Source: Alkalibacterium pelagium (lineage in GTDB: Bacteria > Bacillota > Bacilli > Lactobacillales > Carnobacteriaceae_A). Taken from it: a stretch of DNA of 64,000 nucleotides. Numbering within the stretch: the first letter of the stretch is position 1; each line of letters begins with the position of its first letter. The position numbers and the translations under genes were made by a program. The DNA lies in the NCBI RefSeq assembly GCF_900109325.1, contig NZ_FNZU01000003.1:62001-126000 (forward strand), given 5' to 3'. A model generated the notes under the pieces. It searched no databases and was not told the origin of the DNA. It saw nothing but the letters and a program-made list of their open reading frames with translations. Of the stretch, positions 1-8,968 are shown one piece after another.

Positions 1-31
1 TGATTTTGCTGATGTTGTCAAAATAAGCCAT
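1..31 (-). CDS. xylA: xylose isomerase, first 10 codons only
   Basis: The reverse strand has an ATG at 31, followed by ten codons reading MAYFDNISKI before the window ends. That is the usual N-terminus of Firmicutes xylose isomerases (MAYF/MPYF-x-NI-x-x-I). A GAGAGGAG ribosome site lies about 11 bases upstream. A promoter, a perfect cre box and a XylR-type operator precede it at 66-119, which fits a xylose-induced gene. The enzyme converts D-xylose to D-xylulose, the substrate of the xylulokinase encoded at 14070-15566. Identity rests on ten residues plus context; the rest of the gene lies outside the window. Confidence 0.72.
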   Translation of the reverse strand, partial: MAYFDNISKI

Positions 32-65
32 GTATACTATTTCTCCTCTCGGTTGTTTGTTTTGT

Positions 66-92
66 GTTAGTTGGTTTAACTTACAAACTAAC
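66..92. promoter_or_regulatory. XylR operator upstream of xylA
   Basis: This is an imperfect inverted repeat: GTTAGTTGGT at 66-75 mirrors ACAAACTAAC at 83-92. It resembles the known Bacillus XylR operator (TTAGTTTGTT...AACAAACTAA) and lies immediately downstream of the xylA -10 box, where a bound repressor would block transcription. On the reverse strand it carries the CAACTAAC half-site that also occurs downstream of the GH67 and GH2 promoters. Confidence 0.75.
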
Positions 93-119
93 AATACCCT
101 ATTCTGGAAACGGTGTCAA
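91..119 (-). promoter_or_regulatory. xylA promoter with overlapping cre box
   Basis: On the reverse strand TTGACA (114-119) and TATTGT (91-96) are separated by 17 bases. TGGAAACGGTGTCA at 105-118 on the plus strand matches the cre consensus TGNAANCGNWNNCW at every fixed position and overlaps the -35. This suggests catabolite repression by CcpA on top of XylR control. Confidence 0.72.
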
Positions 120-174
120 TATCTTTTAGTAAATTTTTTCTGCTTAATTTGATAATATCATCTATATATGCATA

Positions 175-207
175 TTGAAAGCGTTATTAAAAGTATTGTG
201 CTATACT
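175..207 (+). promoter_or_regulatory. putative promoter of the small acidic protein gene
   Basis: An extended -10 (TGC then TATACT at 202-207) lies 33 bases before the start codon at 241. The upstream TTGAAA (175-180) is 21 bases away, too far for a standard -35. TGAAAGCGTTATTA at 176-189 differs from the cre consensus at one fixed position, so CcpA control is possible but unproven. Confidence 0.35.
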
Positions 208-240
208 GGATGAAGATCAATGAAAGGAGTAGATTTCATT

Positions 241-450
241 ATGCAAAATGAACCAACTCAGACTGGCAATCCGTCTTTACCTGTGGATGCAGAAGCTGCA
301 CAGAAAACTAAAGATGAATTAGCTGAAGGTGAGATGCCTAAATCAGAAGAAGAAAAGGAAAAAGAAACAGCTCCTGGAGATGCTGAATCTTTTGATGTAG
401 ATAAAGTGGATGACCTTGAAAAATCAAAAAAGAGAGATAAAAAAGACTAA
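241..450 (+). CDS. small acidic, probably disordered hypothetical protein (69 aa)
   Basis: I do not recognise a family. The 69 residues are dominated by Glu, Asp and Lys, with no hydrophobic stretch, no cysteine and a lysine-rich C-terminus (KSKKRDKKD), so the protein is probably soluble and disordered. The frame is also open from an ATG at 220, but AAAGGAG at 223-229 is ideally placed for the ATG at 241 and overlaps the upstream one, so 241 is preferred. It is transcribed divergently from xylA and ends in a strong terminator, so it is a single-gene unit. A link to xylan use is not evident. Confidence 0.6.
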   Translation: MQNEPTQTGNPSLPVDAEAAQKTKDELAEGEMPKSEEEKEKETAPGDAESFDVDKVDDLEKSKKRDKKD

Positions 451-495
451 TCGAGACTGAGATCAGTGGGAATATTAGTCGATCGAAATTAATTA

Positions 496-540
496 AGCGC
501 CGGACCCAAGTAAATAGCTTGGATCCGGCGCTGTTTTTTT
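496..540. terminator. rho-independent terminator, probably bidirectional
   Basis: AGCGCCGGA (496-504) pairs with TCCGGCGCT (524-532), and the stem extends with CC-AAG/CTT-GG. Seven T residues follow on the plus strand. It ends the small gene at 241-450 and, read the other way, lies just after the stop of the esterase gene at 544, where the 3' flank is AT-rich. Confidence 0.85.
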
Positions 541-543
541 AAT

Positions 544-2430
544 CTAGTTGATGGGATAAGTGAATGGAAGCAAAGGCAGGCGAGTCGCTTCATCATAGAT
601 GACCCCTTCAGGGTCATTTCGCCAGGCGTATCTTACCCCTGTTACAGCGTCTAATGACTCTGTCAACGGGATCAGAATACGATTTTCTCTGATCTGAACG
701 GTTTCCACTTCTATCCACAGTCCTTTCAGCTCAATATCGATTTCTGGCAGCTCCTCTGTCATCTTCAAATTACCATTAATGCCTCTGACCGATACTTCTA
801 CTCCATTTTCTGACAGGCGGACACCATTTACCTCAAGATTCATATATGGATCAGTTATATGATAGTCCCTGTTTAGAGCAACAGCTGCGAGTCTATGGGC
901 CAAGGTTTTCTTATCGTGGGGGTGGAGTTCGTATGAGATCCCACAATCATAGGCCGGAATCATCTCCACCTGCTCATTCTCCAGTCTGGCTCTGTCCTGC
1001 TCGTACCTCAGCACTGCCCACTGGTGATCATCCTCTTTCCCTGCCGGATCTATATAGTTAGCTAGCTGAACATAATAGAACGGGAGCTCTTCCTGGAAAA
1101 GTTCCCGCCAGTCAGCAATCATCAGTTTCATCAGATCCTTGTAGCCAGTTGGCTGACCTGTATTCGATTCTCCCTGATAATAGAGGAAACCTCTCACTGC
1201 AGAATGTCTCAGCGGATGAATCATCGCATTATATAATACAGATGGTTTGTAATGCAGGAAAAGCATCGGATCGATCGGATCCTTTTCATAACCGATTTTA
1301 AAGTGCCAGTCCCCAGTCAGATCGATGGCTTTATGCTCAAGTTCCAGCTGATATGGGAATGACGGGATAAACCCGCCATTTGCCGCATCGATCGATAATC
1401 TGATTACGAGGGTGTTTTCTCCTGATTTAAAGTCTTCCTTTTCAAGCACGTATTTCCTGGGCGGATAACGGTAACCGGTCTCTCCGACCTTTTTTCCGTT
1501 CAGATAAGTTTCATCTCCATTTATCAGTGAGCCTAAACGAAGTCGGAAAGAGTCGGAAGTCATATCTTCATCGGTTACAGTGAAGGTTTTTCTGAACCAT
1601 ACGACCCCACAGAATTCTGCCAGGTCCTCAGTGTCTTTAAACATCACTGGAATGGGCAAGTCCTTCCAGCCGCTTAAATCGATGTCTTCTTCGTACCATT
1701 TAACATCTGAAATCAGCCCCAGATCATTGCTGTTAAGATCTGTGTACCAGGTTTTATTGATTTCGAGGTCTTTATCCACTTCAGCTTTGACGTTATCAGG
1801 ATCTTTCCAGTAGTCCAGCTCCTCGTCATAATTCCCGAGATGTCTCAATGTCTCTTCCTTCATCCAGGCTTCAATCGGTGTACCACCAACAGCTGTATGA
1901 ATGATTCCGACCGGTACATTCAGCTCTTCATGCAGTTTTTTTGCATAAAAGAATCCAAGTGACGAGAAGTCCTGTATATTTTCCTGTGTCGCTGTTTTCC
2001 ATGTTCCCTGCTCCATCATATCTTTCGGCCCTTGAAAGGCCAGATCCATTTCTACGTGGAACTGACGAATGAGAGGGAAATTAGCTGAATCGATTTCTTC
2101 CTTGAATTCATCATAGGTTCGATTAACAGGAAGCTCCATGTTTGACTGACCGCCAATCAGCCAAACTTCTCCGACATAGGTATCATTCACTTCTTTTACT
2201 GAAGAACCTTCAACTGTAAGCTTATATGGACCTCCGGCATCTACTGGTGGAAAAGTTACTCTCCAGCAGCCTTTTTCGTCCGTTTCGGCCGTTTCAGACA
2301 TTCCGTTCCAATTAATTAAAACAGGTTGTCCGGGTCTGTCCTTTCCTGAAAATACAACAGGTTTGTTTCGCTGGATGATCACCCCGTCACTCAGTGTATG
2401 AGGCAGTTTCAAGTAATCTGTCTTGTTCAT
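544..2430 (-). CDS. SASA-family carbohydrate acetylesterase (likely acetylxylan esterase)
   Basis: This is a 628-residue SGNH-type esterase of the sialate O-acetylesterase (SASA/DUF303) family. The nucleophile block GGQSNME is at residues 93-99 (Ser96). GGTPIEAWM (182-190) and YYQGESNT (417-424) are family motifs, and Asp495 with the HPHDK segment at about 503-507 supplies the Asp/His pair. A jelly-roll insert (about 245-375) resembles the GH2 sugar-binding domain. There is no signal peptide, so it acts in the cytoplasm. It is the last gene of a xylan operon, so the likely job is removing acetyl groups from imported xylo-oligosaccharides; sialic acid as substrate is unlikely here. The start has AGAAGGAAA upstream. 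Confidence 0.82.
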   Translation of the reverse strand: MNKTDYLKLPHTLSDGVIIQRNKPVVFSGKDRPGQPVLINWNGMSETAETDEKGCWRVTFPPVDAGGPYKLTVEGSSVKEVNDTYVGEVWLIGGQSNMELPVNRTYDEFKEEIDSANFPLIRQFHVEMDLAFQGPKDMMEQGTWKTATQENIQDFSSLGFFYAKKLHEELNVPVGIIHTAVGGTPIEAWMKEETLRHLGNYDEELDYWKDPDNVKAEVDKDLEINKTWYTDLNSNDLGLISDVKWYEEDIDLSGWKDLPIPVMFKDTEDLAEFCGVVWFRKTFTVTDEDMTSDSFRLRLGSLINGDETYLNGKKVGETGYRYPPRKYVLEKEDFKSGENTLVIRLSIDAANGGFIPSFPYQLELEHKAIDLTGDWHFKIGYEKDPIDPMLFLHYKPSVLYNAMIHPLRHSAVRGFLYYQGESNTGQPTGYKDLMKLMIADWRELFQEELPFYYVQLANYIDPAGKEDDHQWAVLRYEQDRARLENEQVEMIPAYDCGISYELHPHDKKTLAHRLAAVALNRDYHITDPYMNLEVNGVRLSENGVEVSVRGINGNLKMTEELPEIDIELKGLWIEVETVQIRENRILIPLTESLDAVTGVRYAWRNDPEGVIYDEATRLPLLPFTYPIN

Positions 2431-2470
2431 TCGGTTTCCTTCTTTTCATTAGATAGTAGTTCTTTCAATA

Positions 2471-3367
2471 TCAAAGTTTAGGGGTAACCTGTCTCTTATT
2501 TCGGGTCATCCCCTGTCTTTCCAGTAGTTCTTTTTCAAAATCATCGTACGTTTCCTTGTCTTTTGGGGTGGAGATAAATTCATAAAAAGCCTGCTTGGTC
2601 ATCATTTTATGCGGCTCGACGTATAAGGAAAAGAGTACAAGAACTAATCCGAGTATAAGCAAGATCGCTAGCAGGATACCAAAAATCAGTTCCTCACCTT
2701 CCGGCCCCATCTCTACTCCACCTGTAATTTCCGCATAGTTGCTCCAGAGGAAGAATGCAAATACAAGAATCGGTCCGGCATACCATGGAGCAAAGATCAG
2801 CTGCATAAGCGCATACTTCCAGCCGTTCCCTTTCATCAGCTCTTCGGATCTGTTCAGGGCCTCCATAGGGCTCAGTGTAGGATCATCTTTCAGGCAATTC
2901 GTAGCCTGACTGTACATATAGGCTTTCCAAATACCTGGAATAATGAACAGCAGAGTCCAGCCGAAGACGATCACCCCTCTAAGCAGAACAAGTGAAAGCA
3001 GTCTGCCGGACATAGGGGTCTGGAATCCCTGAAATGCACCTTTCACTTCCAGCGACCGTCCCTTCAGAAGATCCAGACCGAACCAGCGGTAGCTCATATG
3101 CAGCATATCCCCAAGAACAAATAGAATAATGAGAAGAATAGGCAACAGCACATAGGTCCACTGAAACCCTGTCCACCCTTCAAAAAAGAGATCGATCAGA
3201 GAGAACACACGGTCGAACCCGAAGATAGTAATAAATACTTGAGCGACCAGTGTCCAGGAGACCAGTGAGAGGACATACCCGACCATCAGTATCAATCTGT
3301 TCCCTTTCATTACTGATGACGCGCGTCCTCGTAGCATTGCTATTGTCATAAAATTCTTCCTTCCCAT
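2471..3367 (-). CDS. DUF975-family integral membrane protein
   Basis: This 298-residue protein has about five or six hydrophobic segments. In the middle is the family signature of DUF975: a P-G-I-W-K-A-Y helix, then a D-D-P loop and EALNRSEELMKGN at about 168-180. The function of the family is unknown. It sits between the GH10 xylanase (16 bases downstream of its stop is the xylanase-side neighbour) and the esterase, with no terminator between them, so it is co-expressed with xylan enzymes. A role in membrane handling of oligosaccharides or in stress adaptation can only be guessed. The cytoplasmic C-terminus is strongly charged. Confidence 0.7.
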   Translation of the reverse strand: MGRKNFMTIAMLRGRASSVMKGNRLILMVGYVLSLVSWTLVAQVFITIFGFDRVFSLIDLFFEGWTGFQWTYVLLPILLIILFVLGDMLHMSYRWFGLDLLKGRSLEVKGAFQGFQTPMSGRLLSLVLLRGVIVFGWTLLFIIPGIWKAYMYSQATNCLKDDPTLSPMEALNRSEELMKGNGWKYALMQLIFAPWYAGPILVFAFFLWSNYAEITGGVEMGPEGEELIFGILLAILLILGLVLVLFSLYVEPHKMMTKQAFYEFISTPKDKETYDDFEKELLERQGMTRNKRQVTPKL

Positions 3368-3383
3368 TTCTGCAAATTAACTA

Positions 3384-4379
3384 TTATTTAAAAGAGACCA
3401 CTCGTTTAAAGCTCTCTTTAGGCTGATTGTTCACATCGAAAAGCATAGGCCAGTTTTTGCGTCCGCGTACTGGGAAATCATCCAGCCAGTTATAACGGTC
3501 ACTTGCTGCCCAGAGAGTCACTGAATCGATATGATCAGAATATTCTCTAAACAGCGAGAAGAAAGCTTCATAACGCTCAGCCTGTTTTTCCATCATCTCT
3601 TCTGTCGGCTCAGTCAGATCAGTACGCTTATCGCCAAAATTGAAGACGGATACGTCCATCTCAGTCACTTGAAGTGTCAGACCTAGAGACGCATATTTCT
3701 CGATAGCAGCCCGGATATTATCCAGCGTCGGATCTTCCAGTCCCCAGTGAGCCTGAAGCCCCATCCCGTCGATTGGTGTTCCTTTATCCAGAAGATCTTT
3801 CAGCATAGTATAGATCTTATCCCTTTTTTCAGGGTGAGATTCATTGTAGTCGTTGTAATAAAGGGCCACATCAGGATTTGCCTGTCTGGCAAACTCGAAT
3901 GCTTTCTGAACATAGTCGTCTCCAATTATAGTACGCCAAGGCGACTCGCGCAATATGTCTTCGCCTTCATCCGCCACCACTTCATTGATGACATCCCAGG
4001 CATAGAATGGAGATTTAAAGTGAGACATCACTGCATGCATGTGTTCTTTCATGTGCTTGAGTGCAACATCTCTGCTGGCTGGTTTGTCTCCATCCTTAAA
4101 CATCCAGTCTGGTGTCTGATTATGCCATGCCAGTGTATGTCCACGCATAGTCATGTTGTTTTCTTTTGCAAAATCTACGATACCGTCGGCTTGTTCAAAT
4201 GTGAATGTGCCTTGTTCAGGCTGCACTTCTTCCGGTTTCATTACATTTTCAGCAGTCAGACTGTTGAACTGTTCACGGATCAGATCTCCGTCGCGCTCAA
4301 GAGTCGCTGGACTTACGGCTACTCCTACTTTGAAATAATCTTTATATGCATCTTTTAATGTCAGTAACTGTTTAGTCAT
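3384..4379 (-). CDS. intracellular GH10 endo-1,4-beta-xylanase
   Basis: A complete 331-residue GH10 catalytic domain with nothing appended. The acid/base Glu133 lies in WDVINEV and the nucleophile Glu240 in VTEMDVSV. Other family blocks are RGHTLAWHNQTPDW (79-92) and GLQAHW (207-212). No signal peptide or carbohydrate-binding module is present, and the length matches the known intracellular xylanases of Geobacillus (IXT6 type), which cut short imported xylo-oligosaccharides rather than polymer. It follows the Rex-type GH8 gene by 96 bases in the same direction. A clear AAGAGGAG ribosome site precedes the ATG. An extracellular xylanase must be encoded elsewhere. Confidence 0.93.
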   Translation of the reverse strand: MTKQLLTLKDAYKDYFKVGVAVSPATLERDGDLIREQFNSLTAENVMKPEEVQPEQGTFTFEQADGIVDFAKENNMTMRGHTLAWHNQTPDWMFKDGDKPASRDVALKHMKEHMHAVMSHFKSPFYAWDVINEVVADEGEDILRESPWRTIIGDDYVQKAFEFARQANPDVALYYNDYNESHPEKRDKIYTMLKDLLDKGTPIDGMGLQAHWGLEDPTLDNIRAAIEKYASLGLTLQVTEMDVSVFNFGDKRTDLTEPTEEMMEKQAERYEAFFSLFREYSDHIDSVTLWAASDRYNWLDDFPVRGRKNWPMLFDVNNQPKESFKRVVSFK

Positions 4380-4475
4380 GGTTTATTTTCTCCTCTTATA
4401 TTAATTTGTTTAGGTTGACTGTCAGCACAGCTCTCTGAGTCTATCCTGACCAGCTTCTATTATGTGAGATAGTGA

Positions 4476-5609
4476 TTAATTGTTCCAGTTCATTCTATAC
4501 TGTCCGCTCAAAGCCAGAACAGCAAAGAAGTAAAGCCCGTTATCATAATACCGTCTATTTCCAGTTCTGGGCTCTGTTTCAAAGAACTGTCTGACCACTT
4601 TATCACTCAGTTCTGACTGTTCCAGAGCCAGCGTCCCCATAGCATTTGACGCAAGCAGTCCAATTGGGTGAAGAGACGGCTCGCCTGTTTCTGTTCCATC
4701 TATTTCGTATTTCTGATAGTCATCCAGTTCCTTGCCGTCAAAGAATCTCAGCAGATTTTCAATGATCTGGCGGTAATCTTCCCGTTTGCCGAACCACTCT
4801 GCGTCCAGTCCGATATTGGCAGCCATCCGGTAGGCATCACTGTAAAAATCTCCATGATCATTGACAGGGTTCGGGGTCCCATCATAATGAGCATACTCCG
4901 GATTCATTCCAGTGTGTGGATGAGCTGAAGTAACAATATAGCCTCTGCTGGCCTTTACTGCTTTTTTCCAGAAGTCTTTGTCTTCTTCATTTGACCATGC
5001 TGCGAAGTGTTCATAGAAGTGCGGCAGATGATAGGACGGATCCGAAAAATCGCAGTCAGGAATGAATTTGATCAGATGATTTTCTGGATCCCACATTGGA
5101 TCGCCCTCTTCACCATTCTCACCTTTATGGATACAGATGGAAAGCAGCTCTCTCGCCTGTTCACTGTAGTTGAATGGTTTTTCTGCTTTGTCGCCCCATC
5201 GTTTAGAAGCCAGGAACAGTGCCATCGCAAAGAATTCTTCACCATCAGGAGCTGGTCCTACATGAATCTTTTCACCATCAAGGGTACAATGCCAGGCAAA
5301 ATAGCCTTTATGCGGCCCTTCGTGATTACGCATGTACGTTTCAGTCCAGTTCCAGATCCGGTCAAAAATATCCTGACGATCCATCTGAACGGCCATCATC
5401 ATGCCGTAAGACTGGCCTTCTGTTCGGACATCTGTGTTGCCCGTGTCGACCATGTAGCCCATGTCATCTCCTACGTTGAAATAGAACTTCGATTCAGGGT
5501 CTGTAAAAATAGCATCCCATGCAGCAGTCACTTTCTTTTGAATAGCCTCATCAGAATACCCCGCTTCACTGAAACGGTTTCTGTACGTTTTCTTTTCCAG
5601 ATTTGTCAT
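4476..5609 (-). CDS. GH8 reducing-end xylose-releasing exo-oligoxylanase (Rex type)
   Basis: A 377-residue GH8 protein with no signal peptide. The proton donor Glu64 lies in RTEGQSYGMMMAVQ (62-75) and the catalytic base is probably Asp258 in FYSDAYRM. Both positions agree, within a small offset, with Glu70 and Asp263 of the characterised Bacillus halodurans enzyme, which is nearly the same length. That enzyme (EC 3.2.1.156) inverts configuration and removes single xylose units from the reducing end of xylo-oligosaccharides, complementing the beta-xylosidase that works from the other end. Its start codon directly abuts the stop of the GH115 gene, which argues for translational coupling. Confidence 0.9.
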   Translation of the reverse strand: MTNLEKKTYRNRFSEAGYSDEAIQKKVTAAWDAIFTDPESKFYFNVGDDMGYMVDTGNTDVRTEGQSYGMMMAVQMDRQDIFDRIWNWTETYMRNHEGPHKGYFAWHCTLDGEKIHVGPAPDGEEFFAMALFLASKRWGDKAEKPFNYSEQARELLSICIHKGENGEEGDPMWDPENHLIKFIPDCDFSDPSYHLPHFYEHFAAWSNEEDKDFWKKAVKASRGYIVTSAHPHTGMNPEYAHYDGTPNPVNDHGDFYSDAYRMAANIGLDAEWFGKREDYRQIIENLLRFFDGKELDDYQKYEIDGTETGEPSLHPIGLLASNAMGTLALEQSELSDKVVRQFFETEPRTGNRRYYDNGLYFFAVLALSGQYRMNWNN

Positions 5610-8600
5610 TTAATCTTTCTCCCTTGCTTCATATTTAACAATTGAATAATTAATTCGGTGTTCAACGTGATCGTCGCTTATATGAATGATCACGTTATCT
5701 GGTGTCCAGTTTTCTTCTTTCTTACAGAGGTAATTGACAACCTGCTGTGCGTCGGTCTTCAGCCAGCCCCTACTTCTGCCACACTGCTCTGTCCTGCCTT
5801 CCCCTGAAAGTTCTACACCGATCTGATACGGCATTGAAGCTTTACCGAAGTAGTGAAGCATGACAGCTACTGACCAGATGCCTGCACTGGTTTTGTTTAC
5901 TCGAGCAGTCACTGATAAGGGCCACGCTCTGTCCAGTTCCAGCGTAAACGGATTTTCAGAAGAAAGCTTATCAGGTTTCGTCATTCCCTGTTCTAAAAAA
6001 ATCAGATTTTCAGAATCAACCGGCTCCTTGTCCTCTGTTCTTACTCTGTAAAACCCAGCAGTCTCTACATAAATCGCTTCTGTAGTCACTTTTCCCGGAA
6101 CCAGTGAAAAGTCCTCAATGTCACATGGCTCTTCATAGGCATAATCAGCTATTCGATCAGCGTGAGGGGTCGGCTGAGGTCCCAGATAGGTCGGCTTCAG
6201 CCCTCCGCAGTCGATGATAATTTTCTGAATCACCACTTGAGGATCGACCAGTGACACATTCAGCTTATGCTTACCTTCTATTAAGCCAGAGATTTTCATT
6301 GAGTAAGTATGGCAGTTAATGATTACACTCTTCTCCCAGTCCGGCGAATCATGTTCACCATTCTGCGAGAGGTCTCCGGGATTTTGAATAATCAGCTCAT
6401 CCTCATCCAGAGACAGACCCAGACGCATGCCGCGAGCCGGATCAAATGGAAGAGAAGGCGCAGTAATGACCGTTACTTCAATGTCAGTCTTTTCTGGAAG
6501 AACAAAATCATAAGAGAGCTGCGGGACATCTTCTGGAGAATAGTCTTTTCTGTACTCCACCGGATAAATAGCCATTGATGACTTGGTCCGTCCGTAATCG
6601 GGTATTTCTGTCCACTTATGCGGACCGGTCTCTTTTTTGTCTGAATAATCTACAGCTTCAATGGCAATTTTGCCACTGGATGGAACGAATCCTCCTGAAA
6701 TCAGTGTTTTCGGATTGTCGATCTGACAGACCACTGTCTCAGTCTGTCCCTGATTTGACGTGACAGTTAATGTGATATCAGATTTCCCTTTCGGTGCCTT
6801 ATCCCAGTCGATACTTATTTTAGTACGTTTTTGGACGGACAAGGTAAACGAGGGATGATCGACAACGGCCCAATCATTGTCAGATACAACTTTTATTTCA
6901 ACCAGTTCTCTTCCTCTGTTGTATACATCAACAAACAGCGGCTTCCTTGTGTAGCGGTCAGTCATTGCGTCGCCGTATACCTTGATGCCAAATTTTCCAT
7001 CTACCGATTCTTCATCTGAGAGGAATGCGACTTCCGGCATAATCAGATCTTCTGGCTGCTGCCAGTAAGTATAGCCGATATGGAGCTGATCCATCATATG
7101 ATCCCATTTGCCGTTTGACACCCGTTTGTTGTATTCAAAAGTCAGCCGCTTGTCTTCTTCAAACAGACGCTGTGCTTCCAGAGCAGCGACATTGGCTGCA
7201 ACCCGTCCTTCAGCCTTATACAGCTTACTTAAGTCAGCCATCAGCTGGAGTTTCAGTACCGTAAAAGAAGCTTTCGCCGGGTAGTATCCCACTTGGAAAA
7301 ATGCGTCTCTCAGATCGTGAGGAAGCGTCTGAAGCAACTTTTCAGCCTTATCGACTGTTTTCTGAAATTCATACAAGGTCCGTTCAGCTTCATATTCATT
7401 TTCCCAGCTATATAAATCTACCAGGTTGATGACTTCAGGCTTCAGTCGACCATTAAATTTAACGTAATCTCTGATAACTTTTGCTATATCTGAAGCATAT
7501 TCAGCACCAAATGTGTAAGCGGCCCAGTCCAGGGCGTACTGTTCAAGATTATCCGGAGAAAACGCCTCGATATCCCAGGCCAGGCGAAGAAAGAACTCGG
7601 TCTGATACTCCATCGGCTTCAGATCTCCGACATTGACGATCCAGACTTTATTCGCATCATAGGCATAGGCTTTCTGCATCTGTTCATAGGTTTTCTGGAT
7701 CGGAACAGTGTTGACCCATTTATAGGACCTTGGCCCACCAACATAGTCGAAGTGATAGTAGATCCCAGCTCCGCCTTTACGGCTGCGTTCTTCTTCTGTC
7801 GGTAGCCGTCTGATGTTCCCGAAATTATCATCTCCCCAGAGAAGCATGACATCTTCAGGCACAGACATGCCGGAATCATAGTATTCTTTCACTTCCTTGT
7901 AAAGCGCCCACATCTGAGGGACGTCTTCTACCGACACATCCATAGTATCCTGAATGATCTGCCTCTGATCGGATATGATTTTTTCCATGAGCTGGATCTT
8001 TTCCTGAAAGGACATGTCTCCTCCCATAGGCTCATCTCCATCACCACGCATCCCCAAATTGATGATCGTTTCGTAAGGTTTGGAGCGTTCGATTCCTTTT
8101 GACCAGAACTCTTTTAAGTAGTCCGCATTCTCGGCATAATCCCACGGTCCTTTTTTATGGGTCTTCCAGTCTCCGTGAGGCCGGTCCATCGGTTCGTGAT
8201 GAGAGGTGCCGATCACCACGCCATACAAGGCAGCTGTTTCGATGTTCTTTTCATCATCCTCATAAAATGTGCTGTCCCACATGGCCGGCCAGTGGTAGTT
8301 AGCTTTCAGACGCAGTGTCAGTTCGAAGATCTTTTCATAGAATTCATGGGTAAAATCAGGAAAATGAGTCCGCACCCAGGTCATCAGAGACGGCCCTTCG
8401 TCATTCAGGAAAAATCCTCTGTACTGGACACTCGGTTCGCCTTTCAGGACTTTTCCTTCTTTCAGATAAAGTGTGTCATGAGTTTTGACAGGAACGTCCA
8501 TCCACCAGTACCACGGGGATACACCAATTTTTTCAGTCAGATCGTATACCCCAAAAATCGCACCTCGGTCGTCACTGCCGAGAATGATCACACTAGGTTC

Positions 8601-8924
8601 TGACTGTCCTTCTAGAATGACAGTCTGGATAATGAAGCTCTCCCATTTCCCCTTAAGATCATCTACATTCATACCCACTTGTTCCATCAGATCGCTGTTT
8701 TCAACTGTACCGATGAGGATCGACGGACAATCCGGGATTGTATTGAACAGGTCAGGTTTATTTCCGGTCACTTTTTCCAGATCATTCTTCAGATCCTCAG
8801 CAACTCTCTGAACACGTTTATGTTCAGTTTTCAGGACAGTTATCGGCATGACGCGGGCACCTTCAGCAACTGTGACGGTATTCTTCTCTTGTTCAAAAGT
8901 AATATAGTCTGAATCGAAAAACAT
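5610..8924 (-). CDS. GH115 xylan alpha-1,2-glucuronidase
   Basis: A very long (1104-residue) cytoplasmic protein of family GH115, which removes (4-O-methyl)glucuronate from internal xylose residues of glucuronoxylan. Family-typical segments include the N-terminal VILGSDDRGAIFGVYDL, SPWYWW, the HHEPM motif, the LGMRGDGDEPM loop and WGDDNFGNIRRLP, followed by C-terminal beta-sandwich domains. The frame extends to an ATG at 8957, but TTGGAGGA lies just before the ATG at 8924, so that start is chosen. It sits 44 bases after the GH43 gene in the same operon. The locus also encodes GH67, which cleaves only terminal glucuronates, so the two enzymes together handle both positions. Confidence 0.9.
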   Translation of the reverse strand: MFFDSDYITFEQEKNTVTVAEGARVMPITVLKTEHKRVQRVAEDLKNDLEKVTGNKPDLFNTIPDCPSILIGTVENSDLMEQVGMNVDDLKGKWESFIIQTVILEGQSEPSVIILGSDDRGAIFGVYDLTEKIGVSPWYWWMDVPVKTHDTLYLKEGKVLKGEPSVQYRGFFLNDEGPSLMTWVRTHFPDFTHEFYEKIFELTLRLKANYHWPAMWDSTFYEDDEKNIETAALYGVVIGTSHHEPMDRPHGDWKTHKKGPWDYAENADYLKEFWSKGIERSKPYETIINLGMRGDGDEPMGGDMSFQEKIQLMEKIISDQRQIIQDTMDVSVEDVPQMWALYKEVKEYYDSGMSVPEDVMLLWGDDNFGNIRRLPTEEERSRKGGAGIYYHFDYVGGPRSYKWVNTVPIQKTYEQMQKAYAYDANKVWIVNVGDLKPMEYQTEFFLRLAWDIEAFSPDNLEQYALDWAAYTFGAEYASDIAKVIRDYVKFNGRLKPEVINLVDLYSWENEYEAERTLYEFQKTVDKAEKLLQTLPHDLRDAFFQVGYYPAKASFTVLKLQLMADLSKLYKAEGRVAANVAALEAQRLFEEDKRLTFEYNKRVSNGKWDHMMDQLHIGYTYWQQPEDLIMPEVAFLSDEESVDGKFGIKVYGDAMTDRYTRKPLFVDVYNRGRELVEIKVVSDNDWAVVDHPSFTLSVQKRTKISIDWDKAPKGKSDITLTVTSNQGQTETVVCQIDNPKTLISGGFVPSSGKIAIEAVDYSDKKETGPHKWTEIPDYGRTKSSMAIYPVEYRKDYSPEDVPQLSYDFVLPEKTDIEVTVITAPSLPFDPARGMRLGLSLDEDELIIQNPGDLSQNGEHDSPDWEKSVIINCHTYSMKISGLIEGKHKLNVSLVDPQVVIQKIIIDCGGLKPTYLGPQPTPHADRIADYAYEEPCDIEDFSLVPGKVTTEAIYVETAGFYRVRTEDKEPVDSENLIFLEQGMTKPDKLSSENPFTLELDRAWPLSVTARVNKTSAGIWSVAVMLHYFGKASMPYQIGVELSGEGRTEQCGRSRGWLKTDAQQVVNYLCKKEENWTPDNVIIHISDDHVEHRINYSIVKYEAREKD

Positions 8925-8968
8925 AGTTTCCTCCAACTTAGTTTTTATATTGCTCATTAATTATATCT

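Noticed and set aside
544-2430. Sialic acid catabolism role for the esterase
   Set aside because: No sialidase, NanA or transporter for sialic acid is nearby, whereas all neighbours act on xylan; SASA-family esterases often act on acetylated plant glycans.
3747-4358. 203-codon open frame on the plus strand
   Set aside because: It lies wholly antisense to the GH10 xylanase, has no ribosome site, and its Cys/His/Phe-rich translation looks like no protein family.
5007-5645. 212-codon open frame on the plus strand
   Set aside because: It is antisense to the GH8 gene, which has clear catalytic motifs; no start signal and atypical composition.
8157-8603. 148-codon open frame on the plus strand
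   Set aside because: It is antisense to GH115, with no ribosome site or recognisable motif.
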